This document shows positions 16,663 through 26,084 of a DNA stretch of 41,357 bases, in pieces; positions within the stretch are counted from its first letter, which is position 1; each line of letters begins with the position of its first letter. Position numbers and translations under genes: made by a program. The notes beneath the pieces were generated by a model, which did not search any database, was not told the origin of the DNA, and worked only from the letters and a program-made list of their open reading frames with translations. Origin of the DNA: Candidatus Aegiribacteria sp. (lineage in GTDB: Bacteria; Fermentibacterota; Fermentibacteria; Fermentibacterales; JCC-6); NCBI GenBank assembly GCA_021108005.1, contig JAIORS010000117.1, positions 1 to 41,357 of the forward strand, given 5' to 3'.

Positions 16663-17892
16663 CTAAATTACAAAAACACCCTTGTCAATTATCTTCTCCT
16701 CGGAACCGTCTTCTCCGATACCGAAAACCGAAACTTCTTCCGAACCGATCATGAAATCCGTATGAACAAGTGATGAATTGCACCTGGTCGCTGAAAGCTC
16801 ATCATCGGTCATTTCAGTGCCTTTTACGATACAGTCGGCATAGCCGTTTCCAAGCGCTATATGGCATGCGGCGTTCTCATCGAAGAGAATGCTGTAGAAT
16901 ATCTTTCCACTCCTGTATATTGGCGAATTGGTATCCACCAGAGCAACCTCTCCAAGAGCGGAGGCGCCATCGTCAAAATTCAGGTACTGCTCCAGTATTC
17001 CCTTGTTGGTATCGGCACCGAATTCCACAACACGTCCACCACTGAACCTGAACCAGGCCCCGCTGACCTGAGTTCCAAATACTTCCACGGGACGGGTAGC
17101 CTTCACGGTACCTTCGGTTCTTGTATGATCGGGTGTACTGAATATTTCTTCTGTGGGGATGTTAGGGAAGAAGACCACACCATTTTTATTTACGCATCTG
17201 CCTCCAGTGAAAACCCTGTTCGGGGCCATTCCTACGTAAAGGTCAGTATCCGGTCCTGTGAAATGAATTTTATCGTACCCGGCCCTGTTCATATATGCGC
17301 TTCTTCGCTTGAGTTCAGCGTCATGCTCAAGCCAGGCTTCAGCCGGATCATCACTGTTCATCCGTAGAATCGGAATAAGCACTTCCCATATTCTTTCTTC
17401 CCAGTTCTCACTACTCCCCAGCACCTTGGTAGCCCAGGCTTCGGTAGGATAAAGACAAACGTTCCAGGCGATCCTGTTAGCTGAAATACCCTGCAGGAAC
17501 TTGCGCCTGGCCTTTGAAATCGCCTTGTTGACTATTCCTACTCTTGCAGAATCCGCTCCCTCCATAATATCCGGGAATTCCGGTCCCCTGAGAGATATGC
17601 TGCTCCAGCCTTCGTTAAGGTAACAGTCGTACATATTCTCAAGGTAGGACGGTAAGAAATCAAGATAATCATCCTCAAGTGCCTTATCAATTCTGAGCCT
17701 GCCAAGCTCCGTATCGGAGAATTCTACGGATACGAGAGAAGCTCCCCTTTTATATGCAGCTTCCGAAAGAGCCTTCGCAAACTGTCGCTGCCCGACTTCG
17801 GTTCTTATAAGAAGGGGTTTTCCCTCCTTAAGATTGATCGCGGTGTTAACAATAATACCAGCATATTTCTTTCTTAGCTTATCAAAATCCAT
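16663..17892 (-). CDS. M29 family aminopeptidase (AmpS/AmpT-like)
   Basis: A 409-residue metallopeptidase. The family's metal and catalytic residues are recognisable in order: Glu in VVEFGADTNKG, Glu in LGEVALVDTNSP, His and Tyr in CHIALGNGY, and His-x-Asp in LVHTDFMIG. The length equals that of family members (about 400-410). It removes N-terminal amino acids from peptides in the cytoplasm using two metal ions. The start is supported by GGAG 6 nt upstream. It sits 32 nt after the outer-membrane-like gene and 9 nt before the Trm112-like gene, so co-transcription is likely. Confidence 0.92.
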   Translation of the reverse strand: MDFDKLRKKYAGIIVNTAINLKEGKPLLIRTEVGQRQFAKALSEAAYKRGASLVSVEFSDTELGRLRIDKALEDDYLDFLPSYLENMYDCYLNEGWSSISLRGPEFPDIMEGADSARVGIVNKAISKARRKFLQGISANRIAWNVCLYPTEAWATKVLGSSENWEERIWEVLIPILRMNSDDPAEAWLEHDAELKRRSAYMNRAGYDKIHFTGPDTDLYVGMAPNRVFTGGRCVNKNGVVFFPNIPTEEIFSTPDHTRTEGTVKATRPVEVFGTQVSGAWFRFSGGRVVEFGADTNKGILEQYLNFDDGASALGEVALVDTNSPIYRSGKIFYSILFDENAACHIALGNGYADCIVKGTEMTDDELSATRCNSSLVHTDFMIGSEEVSVFGIGEDGSEEKIIDKGVFVI

Positions 17893-17924
17893 TTCAGTCT
17901 CCGTTCAAATTAAGTCAGGAAGGT

Positions 17925-18647
17925 TTAAAGAAGTCCAAGGAAATCAATCCCGAGAGCCCTGTAACTTTCTCCGCCTGTTTCAAATATATCAACGAACTGC
18001 AGTGATATTCTTACCTGACCGAAACTTTCCCAGTATATCTCACCGCTCATAAAACCGCCGTTGTTATCAAAACGGACAGAGTCAGCTTCGTCCGTAGCAA
18101 AATCGTACTCCAGGGCCAGTCCGAATCCCCCCGGAAGAGCTTTGTCAATACCGGTCCACATGCCGGCATGAACAAGTCTTCTTACATTTGCGCTCATACC
18201 GAAATGAAATGCCATATCTCCGCCGAATGATAGAAAATTCTTGCTGAAAACCAGATACAGATATCTTGCTTTTCTTCTGTAGGTGCCACCGGAGCGGACT
18301 GCCTCCGGTTCGTTGTCGAACCCGAGTACTGTACCTGGAAAAGATTCACTTTCATCGATAAGACGGAATCTTGCCTTAATGTAAACATGATCGAACCACG
18401 ACGGACTGTTAAGCCCGGTAATATTCCATCCTCCGTAACCCAGTCCAGCGGCAAATCTTGAAAACAGGCCAGTAGTAAAAGAGAATCTCAGACCGTCATC
18501 GGGAAAAGTGTTCATGGAGAAATGGTATGTCCTGGGAGCGACAATTCCAGCTGTGGGCTCCCTTACCAGCCTCATCAACTCTCCCGAAACGGCTTCACCT
18601 GATGAAATCAGGAGAAAGCAGACAATTAGAATAACTCTTACAATCAT
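17925..18647 (-). CDS. Putative outer-membrane beta-barrel protein (YjbH-like)
   Basis: A 240-residue exported protein. Residues 1-22 form a signal peptide (MIVRVILIVCFLLISSGEAV). The rest alternates hydrophobic and polar residues with aromatic girdle residues, e.g. RFSFTTGLFSRFAAGLGYGG and GLALEYDFAT, as barrel strands do. The start PTAGIVAPRTYHFSMNTFPDDGLRFSFTTG resembles YjbH/DUF940 proteins involved in polysaccharide export or lipid-linked traffic. That assignment is weak. The ATG overlaps the DnaE stop by 4 nt (ATGA), so it is translated after dnaE. Confidence 0.6.
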   Translation of the reverse strand: MIVRVILIVCFLLISSGEAVSGELMRLVREPTAGIVAPRTYHFSMNTFPDDGLRFSFTTGLFSRFAAGLGYGGWNITGLNSPSWFDHVYIKARFRLIDESESFPGTVLGFDNEPEAVRSGGTYRRKARYLYLVFSKNFLSFGGDMAFHFGMSANVRRLVHAGMWTGIDKALPGGFGLALEYDFATDEADSVRFDNNGGFMSGEIYWESFGQVRISLQFVDIFETGGESYRALGIDFLGLL

Positions 18648-21600
18648 ATTCGCGGTCCCTTCCCCCTCGATAGAATTACCGATTCTCTTCCGAGAAGTTC
18701 CCTCAGCTTATCCATGAGTGCATTGTCAGGATATACTTTGATGGACCTGGAAAGTCCCTTTACTCTCCATCCGGATCTGTGTTTTATATCCACAGATACT
18801 TCGCCGTTCCCGCTACTTTCCTTCATATATCCTACTGCCTTTTGCAGCAGTTTCATTCTGGGATTATTCCCATCGACACGTATGGTTATACCCGCCCTGA
18901 GCTTCGTCCGGACATCATCCATCTGAAATACTGCTCTTACGCTTAATCGACTGTCCCCTCTTCTTCGCGAGACTTCTCCATCCATCAGAACAAGTCTTCC
19001 GGGTTCGAGAAGATCACTGTACTTCTGAAGAGCATCGTTGAACACAACCACTTCTCCTGTTCCAGTTCTTCCCTCTACAAGAATAAAAGCCATGTCTCCT
19101 CGTTTTGTAGGGATTATCTTTCTCTGCATAATCATTCCAGCTGTTGTAACGATACTTCTTTTACTCTCATTTGCTCTCTCTACCGAATCAGTCGCGAAAC
19201 TATCTATTTCATCGGAATATTTCTCAAGTGGATGTCCTGTCATATAGAATCCCAGCAGTGATTTTTCAAGCGAACAGCGTTCCTCAAACTGAAGCTCCGG
19301 CTTTTCATTTATAACAGGTTCACCTTCGAAATGACTGCTTTTCTCTTCTGCTCCACCCTGGAACAGTGACATCTGCCCTGCTTCTGCATGCTTTCTTTCA
19401 GCAGCGCCATAATTAAGCGCATGCTCAACCGAATCAAGAAGTGTAGCTCTGTTTACTCCAAAACAATCCATTGCGCCAGCACCAATTAGCGATTCCAGTG
19501 TTTTCTTGTTTACAGCTCCATTCCCAAGCCTGGTACAAAAATCAAAAATGTTCTTGAACTCTCCGCTTTCCTTCCTCTCTTCCACTATTGCCGAGGAGGG
19601 GCCTTCACCGACATTTTTAATCGCTGCCAATGCGTAGATGATCTTACCTTTTTCGTCAACATCAAACGAAACGGAACTCGCGTTAACTGACGGAGAGTTA
19701 ACAATAACACCTATTCTGTTGCATTCATCAATTGTCCGGGTTATTTTTTCTATCTTTCCTATCTCGCTTGTAAGACACGCCGCGAGGAATTCGGAAGGAT
19801 GGTGAACCTTCAGCCAGGCGGTCCAGTAGGCAAGGGCTGCGTAACAGACGGCATGGGACTTATTGAAACCGTAACCTGCGAATTTTTCAATGAGGTCAAA
19901 TATTTTTTTTGCGGTTTTCTTGTTTACTCCTCTGTTAACAGCGCCTGAAGTGAATTTCTCCCTCATCTGTGCCATAACTTCCGGATCTTTTCTTGACATT
20001 GCCCGTCTGAGAATATCAGCTTCTGCCATAGACATACCGGCCAGAAGGTTCGCGATTCGCATAACCTGTTCCTGATAGATGATTACACCGTAGGTCGGAG
20101 AGAGAACTTCCTCCAGGTCCGGGTGAGGATAAGTAATAGTGAAATCGGAGGCTCTCGATTTTATACCTTTTTTATTATCTGCGTAAAGATCTATCATGTC
20201 CATAGAACCGGGACGGAAGATGGCAACCGCAGCCACAACATCGTCGAAACTGTTGACATCAATTTTTCTCAAGGCTTCACGCATACCAGAACTTTCCAGC
20301 TGGAAAACCCCTGCGGTTTCCCCCCTTCCGATGAGTTCCAGTGTTTCCGGGTCATTGAATGGAAGTTCCTTCACTTCCAGACCGGATTCTTTCCTGCGGA
20401 TCATTTTCTGCGCTCTGTGTATAATGGTAACGTTTCGAAGACCAAGAAGGTCAAGTTTCAGAAGTCCTACTTTCTCGGCGCTCTTCTTTTCGTACTGGGT
20501 TGTGATGCCTTCTTTGGCTGAATACAGCGGAACGAATTCCCGAAGATTACCGGGAGCTATGATCACTCCCGCGGCGTGTACGCCGGAATGCCTTGCAAGA
20601 TTTTCAAGTGTGTAACCGTAATCGAATAGTTTTTCGATTTTCTTTTCTTCTTTAACCATCCGGGAAAGTTCCGGCACGCTGCTAACCAGCTCCGGCAGAG
20701 GTGCGTCCGGATTCGGAGCCGAGGCGACCAGCTTCGCCAGGGCATCCCCCTCCGCGACACTCATGCCCATGACCCTTGCCATATCGCGTACTACAGATCT
20801 GTTTCTTATCCTGCTGAATGTAATCAGCTGGCAGACATTCTCCCTGCCGTACAATTCTATGATGTGATCTATGATCTCTCCCCTGCGTTCGCAGCATACA
20901 TCAAGATCAATATCGGGCATTTCCTTTCTAGCGGGATTGAGGAAACGCTCGAAACTCAGGTCGTAATCAAGGGGATTTATATCGGTAATATCAACGGCAT
21001 ACGAAACAAGACTTCCGGCTGTGGAACCTCTTCCAGGCCCTACGGGAATATTGTTGGATCTCGCCCATCGCATTAACTCCGACACGACAAGGAAGTAGCC
21101 CGGAAAGCCCATATCCCTGATTATTCCCAGTTCGTAATCGAGCCTCTCCAGTTCATGAGTTTCAGGTTTCCGCTCGAGACGATTAGCAAGGCCTTCATAG
21201 GATAGCTTCTTCAGATATCCCTGCATGTCGTGCTTCCCATCGGGAAGTGGAAATTCCGGATGTAGAAAGTCTCCCTGAGTCAGTTCGAAATCGCACTTTT
21301 CAGCAAGATTCACTGTATTCGTAACAGCCTCGGGAATCCATCCGAAAAGCTTCTGCATTTCAAGGGGCGTTTTTACGTAAAACTCCGCTGTATCAAATCT
21401 CATATGGCTGGGATCATCGAGAGTTTTGCCAGTTTGCAGACACAGCAGCGCTTCATGAGCTTCATGATCGGATTTCCTCAGATAATGGGCATCGTTGGTG
21501 GCTGCCACAGGAGCCTCCATCTCCTTTGCCAGTTCGGCAAGCAGAGGCAGCACTATCTTCTCGTCGTTGAGGCCGTGGTCCATGAGCTCGATAAAGAAAT

Positions 21601-22111
21601 TTTCTCTGCCCACGATTTCCTGGTAGAAACGAATCGTTTCGATGGCTTTTTCCCTGCGGCCTGAAAGAAGATGCTGAGCAACTTCTCCCTGAAGACACGC
21701 GGAGCCTATCAGCAGGCCTTCGCTGTAATCAGCAAGAAGCTCTCTGTCTATTCTTGGCTTGTAGTAGAAACCATCAATGTAACCCGCTGATGAAAGCTTG
21801 GATAGGTTGTGGTATCCCGTTTCATTTCTGGCGATAATTGTAAGGTGATACCTTTTACTGTTCCTGCTTCTCTCTGTCATGGATGGATATGCAAGATAGG
21901 CTTCCATCCCGAGAATTGCATGAATACTCTTCTCTGTCATTTTTTCAAAGAACTGAACCGCGCCAAAAAGACTGCCGTGATCAGTTACCGCGACCGAATT
22001 CATTCCGTTCTCGGTGAGATACGACGCGAGACGGTCGAATCTGATGGCACCATCAAGAAGACTGTATTCCGAATGCAGATGCAGATGAACAAAATCGATA
22101 TTAGCAGTCAT
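18644..22111 (-). CDS. dnaE: DNA polymerase III alpha subunit
   Basis: An 1155-residue replicative polymerase. The N-terminal PHP domain keeps its metal residues (H9-L-H11-L-H13, TDHGSLFG near 43, NDAHYL near 200), so proofreading by this domain is possible. GPGRGSTAGSLV near 358, the catalytic MPDIDLDVCCERR near 396-408 and LDLLGLRN near 553 form the polymerase site. A helix-hairpin-helix region and a C-terminal OB-like segment (about 990-1060) follow. The length is that of standard DnaE. No strong RBS precedes the ATG. The gene lies 26 nt after the membrane-protein gene in the minus-strand run. Confidence 0.97.
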   Translation of the reverse strand: MTANIDFVHLHLHSEYSLLDGAIRFDRLASYLTENGMNSVAVTDHGSLFGAVQFFEKMTEKSIHAILGMEAYLAYPSMTERSRNSKRYHLTIIARNETGYHNLSKLSSAGYIDGFYYKPRIDRELLADYSEGLLIGSACLQGEVAQHLLSGRREKAIETIRFYQEIVGRENFFIELMDHGLNDEKIVLPLLAELAKEMEAPVAATNDAHYLRKSDHEAHEALLCLQTGKTLDDPSHMRFDTAEFYVKTPLEMQKLFGWIPEAVTNTVNLAEKCDFELTQGDFLHPEFPLPDGKHDMQGYLKKLSYEGLANRLERKPETHELERLDYELGIIRDMGFPGYFLVVSELMRWARSNNIPVGPGRGSTAGSLVSYAVDITDINPLDYDLSFERFLNPARKEMPDIDLDVCCERRGEIIDHIIELYGRENVCQLITFSRIRNRSVVRDMARVMGMSVAEGDALAKLVASAPNPDAPLPELVSSVPELSRMVKEEKKIEKLFDYGYTLENLARHSGVHAAGVIIAPGNLREFVPLYSAKEGITTQYEKKSAEKVGLLKLDLLGLRNVTIIHRAQKMIRRKESGLEVKELPFNDPETLELIGRGETAGVFQLESSGMREALRKIDVNSFDDVVAAVAIFRPGSMDMIDLYADNKKGIKSRASDFTITYPHPDLEEVLSPTYGVIIYQEQVMRIANLLAGMSMAEADILRRAMSRKDPEVMAQMREKFTSGAVNRGVNKKTAKKIFDLIEKFAGYGFNKSHAVCYAALAYWTAWLKVHHPSEFLAACLTSEIGKIEKITRTIDECNRIGVIVNSPSVNASSVSFDVDEKGKIIYALAAIKNVGEGPSSAIVEERKESGEFKNIFDFCTRLGNGAVNKKTLESLIGAGAMDCFGVNRATLLDSVEHALNYGAAERKHAEAGQMSLFQGGAEEKSSHFEGEPVINEKPELQFEERCSLEKSLLGFYMTGHPLEKYSDEIDSFATDSVERANESKRSIVTTAGMIMQRKIIPTKRGDMAFILVEGRTGTGEVVVFNDALQKYSDLLEPGRLVLMDGEVSRRRGDSRLSVRAVFQMDDVRTKLRAGITIRVDGNNPRMKLLQKAVGYMKESSGNGEVSVDIKHRSGWRVKGLSRSIKVYPDNALMDKLRELLGRESVILSRGKGPRI

Positions 22112-22137
22112 TCAGGACAGACCCGTTACCCTATGTG

Positions 22138-23250
22138 TCATTGCGCCTCGGAATCTTTTCCAGCGTCTCCATACAGGCGGTCAAACTCCCGCCGTTCTTC
22201 TCTGTCAGCCCTGTCCATCAGGTCTTCTCCATCTTTTCTGTATCTGAGAACGATGTAAATTATGGTCCATGCTGAAGAATAACTGGATAAAAAGAAAGAT
22301 ACGACAATCAGAAAAATGGCAATTCCGGAGATGCCGGCCAGGGTTCCAGCAACACCGGATAAAACCTGAACATCTCCCTGCTGCCCCAAGGTAATAAGCC
22401 CGGAAAAAAATGGAAGCGCCTCCGGAGCCAGCAACTGCGGGCCTGATGCAAGTGCAGCGGCCAATCCGCCGTTTCCGGCACCCGACGAAACCGAAATGGA
22501 GAGAAAGCTGATGGCAATGGATGAGAGGAACAGGAAGAGTGCCCCTCCGATTACGATAACCAGTATTGAGACGAGCAGGTATAGAAACAATCGCCAGGAC
22601 TGAGATGTGAGTATTGAGAAAAGTTCGAAGACCGACTCAAAGGAATCGCCCCTCGTACATGCGATAATTGCGGGCAAAAGCTCAATTGAAAGAACCAGTG
22701 CTATCGCAGTCAGCACTCCGAGCAACATGACTCCCCAGAGAGGTATAGAAAACAGCGAGGCAATAACAGGGCCAATGGCGGGAATCCTTGAAACAAGCCC
22801 TGTCAAAGCGCCTGTGCCGTATACAAGAAGCAGTGTAATGGCAAGCAGAACGGGAATCGAAATCAGGGGAGTGGCATGCCCTCTTGCGAAGACAGCGGCA
22901 TCGGTAGTTGAAAAGAAATCATCTCCCCGGATCTGCTGGAATGTCATCTTTGAAACCATCAGCGAGGCTCGCATAAATATGTAGATAATCAGCGCAACAC
23001 CGATTCCCAGAAGAATAACGGGTACAGGATCTGTCCAGAACAGGGATCCTGGAAGAGGAAGAAGACGGCTCTGGCCCCACCTTGCCGCAAGATCATGACC
23101 GGCGGCAAAGAAACCGAGGTAAACAAAAAAGTCCCAGATGATCAGGGAAAGAACAAGTGTTTTAAAGAAAACCCACATTTTCCGCGCGCTGAAACCATAC
23201 CTCGTGCACATGGGGATATCTTTCACATTGAACGTCAGTTCTTCGGCCAC
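22138..23250 (-). CDS. Polytopic membrane protein of unknown function
   Basis: A 370-residue protein with about six hydrophobic segments (approximately 27-48, 75-95, 130-150, 155-185, 215-250, 305-335) and a charged C-terminal tail rich in Arg, Asp and Glu. A Gly/Ala/Ser-rich loop lies near 245-300. I recognise no family. The GTG start has an AGGAGG 8 nt upstream. It sits between comF and dnaE, with a perfect dyad at 23274-23293 just before its RBS. Confidence 0.75.
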   Translation of the reverse strand: MAEELTFNVKDIPMCTRYGFSARKMWVFFKTLVLSLIIWDFFVYLGFFAAGHDLAARWGQSRLLPLPGSLFWTDPVPVILLGIGVALIIYIFMRASLMVSKMTFQQIRGDDFFSTTDAAVFARGHATPLISIPVLLAITLLLVYGTGALTGLVSRIPAIGPVIASLFSIPLWGVMLLGVLTAIALVLSIELLPAIIACTRGDSFESVFELFSILTSQSWRLFLYLLVSILVIVIGGALFLFLSSIAISFLSISVSSGAGNGGLAAALASGPQLLAPEALPFFSGLITLGQQGDVQVLSGVAGTLAGISGIAIFLIVVSFFLSSYSSAWTIIYIVLRYRKDGEDLMDRADREERREFDRLYGDAGKDSEAQ

Positions 23251-23273
23251 GTCAGCTCCCTCCTGCTTATCTG

Positions 23274-23293
23274 ATTATTCATTGATGAATAAT
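23274..23293. promoter_or_regulatory. Perfect 20-bp dyad before the membrane-protein RBS
   Basis: ATTATTCAT-TG-ATGAATAAT is a 9-bp perfect inverted repeat with a 2-nt centre. It spans the ComF stop codon and lies 18 nt upstream of the AGGAGG of the next gene. It may be an operator or an RNA hairpin that uncouples comF from the following gene. No T tract follows, so it is not a standard terminator. Confidence 0.5.
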
Positions 23294-24004
23294 ACTATCA
23301 GTCATCCTTTTTCGGTAGGTCAGAGTGAGCCCCATGACAGAGCGGGCTCCCGAATCCAGCAGCACTTGAGCAGCGCTGTCGATGGTGCTGCAGGTTGTAG
23401 CAACATCGTCCACAATCCAGATGTCCGCTCCCGATAGTGCCCGGTTCCGGCTTTTCATATGAAAGATACCTTCTACGTTCTTTCTTCTGCGTGAAAAAGA
23501 CAGACCAACCTGCGAAGGGCTTTCATCTTTGGTCAGAACATCAAGACTTCTGCTGCCTGACATGTACGCAAGCCGCCCGGCTATCAAAGCGGCCTGGTTG
23601 TACCCCCGTTCCCTCTTCCTTCTTTTACTCGCGGGAATTGGAACGAGAATGTCATTCGAACCGGGAAGCTTCATCGAATACCGCATCATCATCTTTGCTG
23701 CTGTTGTGGCCAGGTGTTTCTCGCCGTTGAATTTAAGCCTTACAACAATTTCTCCGGGAAGCCCGTGATACATAACGGCCGAATACACAGGCACCCCTTT
23801 CATTGGACAATCCCGGCGGGAAGATACGGAAGGATCTCCGACAGGCGTTCCCGTACTACTCCAATGGATCTCACTGCAGCGATCTATCCTCAACAGGCAC
23901 CAGGGACAGAGCGGTTCTTCCCCGGGAAGAACGCCTCCACATGCAGGGCATGTGTTCTTCAGGAAGAGACTGAGTAGGTTCTTCGATAACGAAGATATAG
24001 CCAT
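23279..24004 (-). CDS. comF: ComF family phosphoribosyltransferase-like protein
   Basis: A 241-residue protein. An N-terminal zinc ribbon has CPACGG and CPWC (about 19-36). The phosphoribosyltransferase fold follows, with VPIPASKRRKRERGYNQA (about 122-139) and the PRPP-loop-like IWIVDDVATTCSTI (about 202-215). ComF acts with ComEC/ComFA in DNA uptake in competent bacteria; elsewhere its role is unclear. The start overlaps the lgt gene by 46 nt. It sits between lgt and an unknown membrane protein. Confidence 0.9.
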   Translation of the reverse strand: MAISSLSKNLLSLFLKNTCPACGGVLPGEEPLCPWCLLRIDRCSEIHWSSTGTPVGDPSVSSRRDCPMKGVPVYSAVMYHGLPGEIVVRLKFNGEKHLATTAAKMMMRYSMKLPGSNDILVPIPASKRRKRERGYNQAALIAGRLAYMSGSRSLDVLTKDESPSQVGLSFSRRRKNVEGIFHMKSRNRALSGADIWIVDDVATTCSTIDSAAQVLLDSGARSVMGLTLTYRKRMTDSIIHQ

Positions 24005-24789
24005 AGACCAAGCAGAAGAGCGGCGGCGAGCATTATCAGGCTTATCAGCTGATTGTCTGTTATTCCCGGCCTTCCGGCAATTGAACTGAAACCGAAAAGC
24101 ATATTAGGCTCATGATCGAAGTACCTGTACTCCTCTATCCCGAACCTTGTGACCCCATACAGGCCTGTGAAAAGGACGAAGATAAAACCCGGGTAATGTT
24201 TGCGGTGACCGGCCCAGAGCAGTATTATGAGGATGAACAGCCCCGATAAACAACTGTACAATTGAGTGGGATGAATATGTGTACCTGGTATCATACCGGT
24301 ATTACTGTAGGGCATCGCCGAATCAGGAAAAACAACTCCAAGGGAACATGATGTCTCGGAACCGAAACAGCACCCATTCAGGAAACATCCTATCCTTGTT
24401 ACGAATATTCCCAACGCAAAGGATGGAATAACGGCATCGGAAAGTTCCCATACCGGGAGTTTCCTCTTCCAGACGGTATAGAACCCGACGGCAACCGCGA
24501 GAATAACTCCGCCGAGCATGCTCAGGCCGTACAGCCCCTTCCATAGTGCGATTACGTCAAGCCAGTGTCCCTGAAACTCGGAGACGTGAGTTACAACGTA
24601 GAAAAGGCGTGACCCAATTATGGCTGCAACCATCAATCGCACTCCAAGGTCGTACACATCGTTTTTTTTAACTCCAACAGCTTCGCCCCTCCGGGAGGCA
24701 AGCCAGAGCCCGAGAATGAACGATATGGCCAGCATCAAACCATAGGTATTGATGGGCAGAGAACCGATTCTGAAAAGAACAGGATGCAT
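23959..24789 (-). CDS. lgt: Prolipoprotein diacylglyceryl transferase
   Basis: A 276-residue inner-membrane enzyme that adds diacylglycerol from phosphatidylglycerol to the lipobox Cys of prolipoproteins. Seven helices can be drawn. The signature region reads RIGCFLNGCCFG near 131-142, then HPTQLYS near 172-178 as in Lgt. It opens MHPVLFRIGSLPINTYGLM as the family does. The RBS is GGAGG 9 nt before the ATG. It follows rodA after 86 nt and overlaps comF by 46 nt. It would serve the lipoproteins at 1 and 30281. Confidence 0.95.
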   Translation of the reverse strand: MHPVLFRIGSLPINTYGLMLAISFILGLWLASRRGEAVGVKKNDVYDLGVRLMVAAIIGSRLFYVVTHVSEFQGHWLDVIALWKGLYGLSMLGGVILAVAVGFYTVWKRKLPVWELSDAVIPSFALGIFVTRIGCFLNGCCFGSETSCSLGVVFPDSAMPYSNTGMIPGTHIHPTQLYSCLSGLFILIILLWAGHRKHYPGFIFVLFTGLYGVTRFGIEEYRYFDHEPNMLFGFSSIAGRPGITDNQLISLIMLAAALLLGLWLYLRYRRTYSVSS

Positions 24790-24875
24790 TACAGGGAACC
24801 TCCGTATCGGTTGAACTATTGAGATAATCTAAACTCTTGATTTGAAGCTGTCACTTCCCCTCGGTGACTCTGCCC
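24790..24875 (-). promoter_or_regulatory. rodA-lgt intergenic gap
   Basis: This 86-nt gap is longer than others in the run. On the minus strand a short hairpin (GTCAC/GTGAC) follows rodA and the rest is AT-rich before the lgt RBS. It may hold an internal promoter or a weak terminator; no clear hexamers were found. Confidence 0.3.
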
Positions 24876-26084
24876 CTAAACCTCTCTCCAGTACATTCCG
24901 GCGTTAAGCACAAGTCCCAGAAGAAACAGCACAACCACCAGCTGACTGCCACCATAACTAATAAATGGAAGAGGGAGGCCAGTTACGGGCATAATCCCCA
25001 GTGTCATCCCGATGTTTACGAATACATGTATCCCTATATATGCCCCAACACCTGCTGTTACGAGGGAGTTGAACGGATTGACGGACTTTCTGGCGGCTAT
25101 GATTATTCTCCAGAACAGAATGAGAAAAGCGGTGAGCAGTATTACGCATCCGATAAAACCGGTTTCCTCCGCCCAGACAGAAAATACGAAATCCGTATGT
25201 CTCGCTGGAAGGAAGGCAAGTTCCTTCTGGGCTCCCTGAAGGAACCCCTGGCCCGACAATCCTCCTGATCCCACAGCAACTTCAGATTGAATGATATTCC
25301 ATCCTGAACCATGAGGATCGTTCGCGGGATTCAGAAAAGTTATCAGTCTGGACTGCTGGTATGGCTCAAGCATATTCCACGCAGTGGGGGTAAGCGCCGC
25401 AACGATGGAATTACCTCCAATGAATGCGATCCATATGGGAACCGGATACCTGCGCCTGTAAAGTATTACGGAGAGTATCAATACAAAACCCACCCAGAAA
25501 AGTATATCCATTGAGGAAACGGCAGCCAGAACAGGGCTGACAAGAAGTATAATCCATCCCAGCCCGTAACCTGCCCATACGAACATCGCAAGTACTATCA
25601 ACAGCATTGAAACCGCAGTGCCGAGATCAGGCTGAACTGCCGTCAGCATAATCGCGGGAATTATGGTTATGAAAACAAGTGCTTCACCAAATTTTCTGGG
25701 TCTGACTTTCAGTGACGAAAGCCACCAGGCTGTAACGAGTATCAAACCTGCCTTGGCCGCTTCCGATGGCTGCAAGTGAATTGGTCCGATAATTATCCAC
25801 CTGTCCGCCGGTCCCTTTCCTATAAATAGCGTGGCCAGAAGAAGTATAGATATAAAAACGTATGCCACAGGTGAGATTTCTTCAAGCCTCCTGAATGAAA
25901 CCATGCTTCCCACAAGAAATGCGGCAAGACCGAATACGGACCATATCAACTGTTTTCCGAACAGGCCGCTTTCGGAAATAACAGTTGAAGCGGAGTAGAT
26001 GGTTGCCATGCCTATTGCGAAAAGCACCAGCAGCGATGAAAGCAGAACAAAATCGGGCCTGTCTCTGCCTATCAGATCAATCAC
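24876..26084 (-). CDS. rodA: Rod-shape SEDS peptidoglycan polymerase RodA
   Basis: A 402-residue SEDS protein with about ten helices. RHTDFVFSVWAEETGFIG (about 290-307) carries the catalytic Asp of SEDS glycosyltransferases, and PFISYGGSQLVVV near the C-terminus is the family signature. It polymerises lipid II glycan strands together with PBP2. The GTG start overlaps the end of mrdA by 8 nt, with GAGGGGA as RBS. It is the fifth gene of the mreB-mreC-mreD-mrdA-rodA order. Confidence 0.96.
   Translation of the reverse strand: MIDLIGRDRPDFVLLSSLLVLFAIGMATIYSASTVISESGLFGKQLIWSVFGLAAFLVGSMVSFRRLEEISPVAYVFISILLLATLFIGKGPADRWIIIGPIHLQPSEAAKAGLILVTAWWLSSLKVRPRKFGEALVFITIIPAIMLTAVQPDLGTAVSMLLIVLAMFVWAGYGLGWIILLVSPVLAAVSSMDILFWVGFVLILSVILYRRRYPVPIWIAFIGGNSIVAALTPTAWNMLEPYQQSRLITFLNPANDPHGSGWNIIQSEVAVGSGGLSGQGFLQGAQKELAFLPARHTDFVFSVWAEETGFIGCVILLTAFLILFWRIIIAARKSVNPFNSLVTAGVGAYIGIHVFVNIGMTLGIMPVTGLPLPFISYGGSQLVVVLFLLGLVLNAGMYWREV

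Noticed and set aside
16426-16773. 115-codon plus-strand frame
   Set aside because: It is antisense to the Trm112-like gene and the M29 aminopeptidase end, both of which are well supported.
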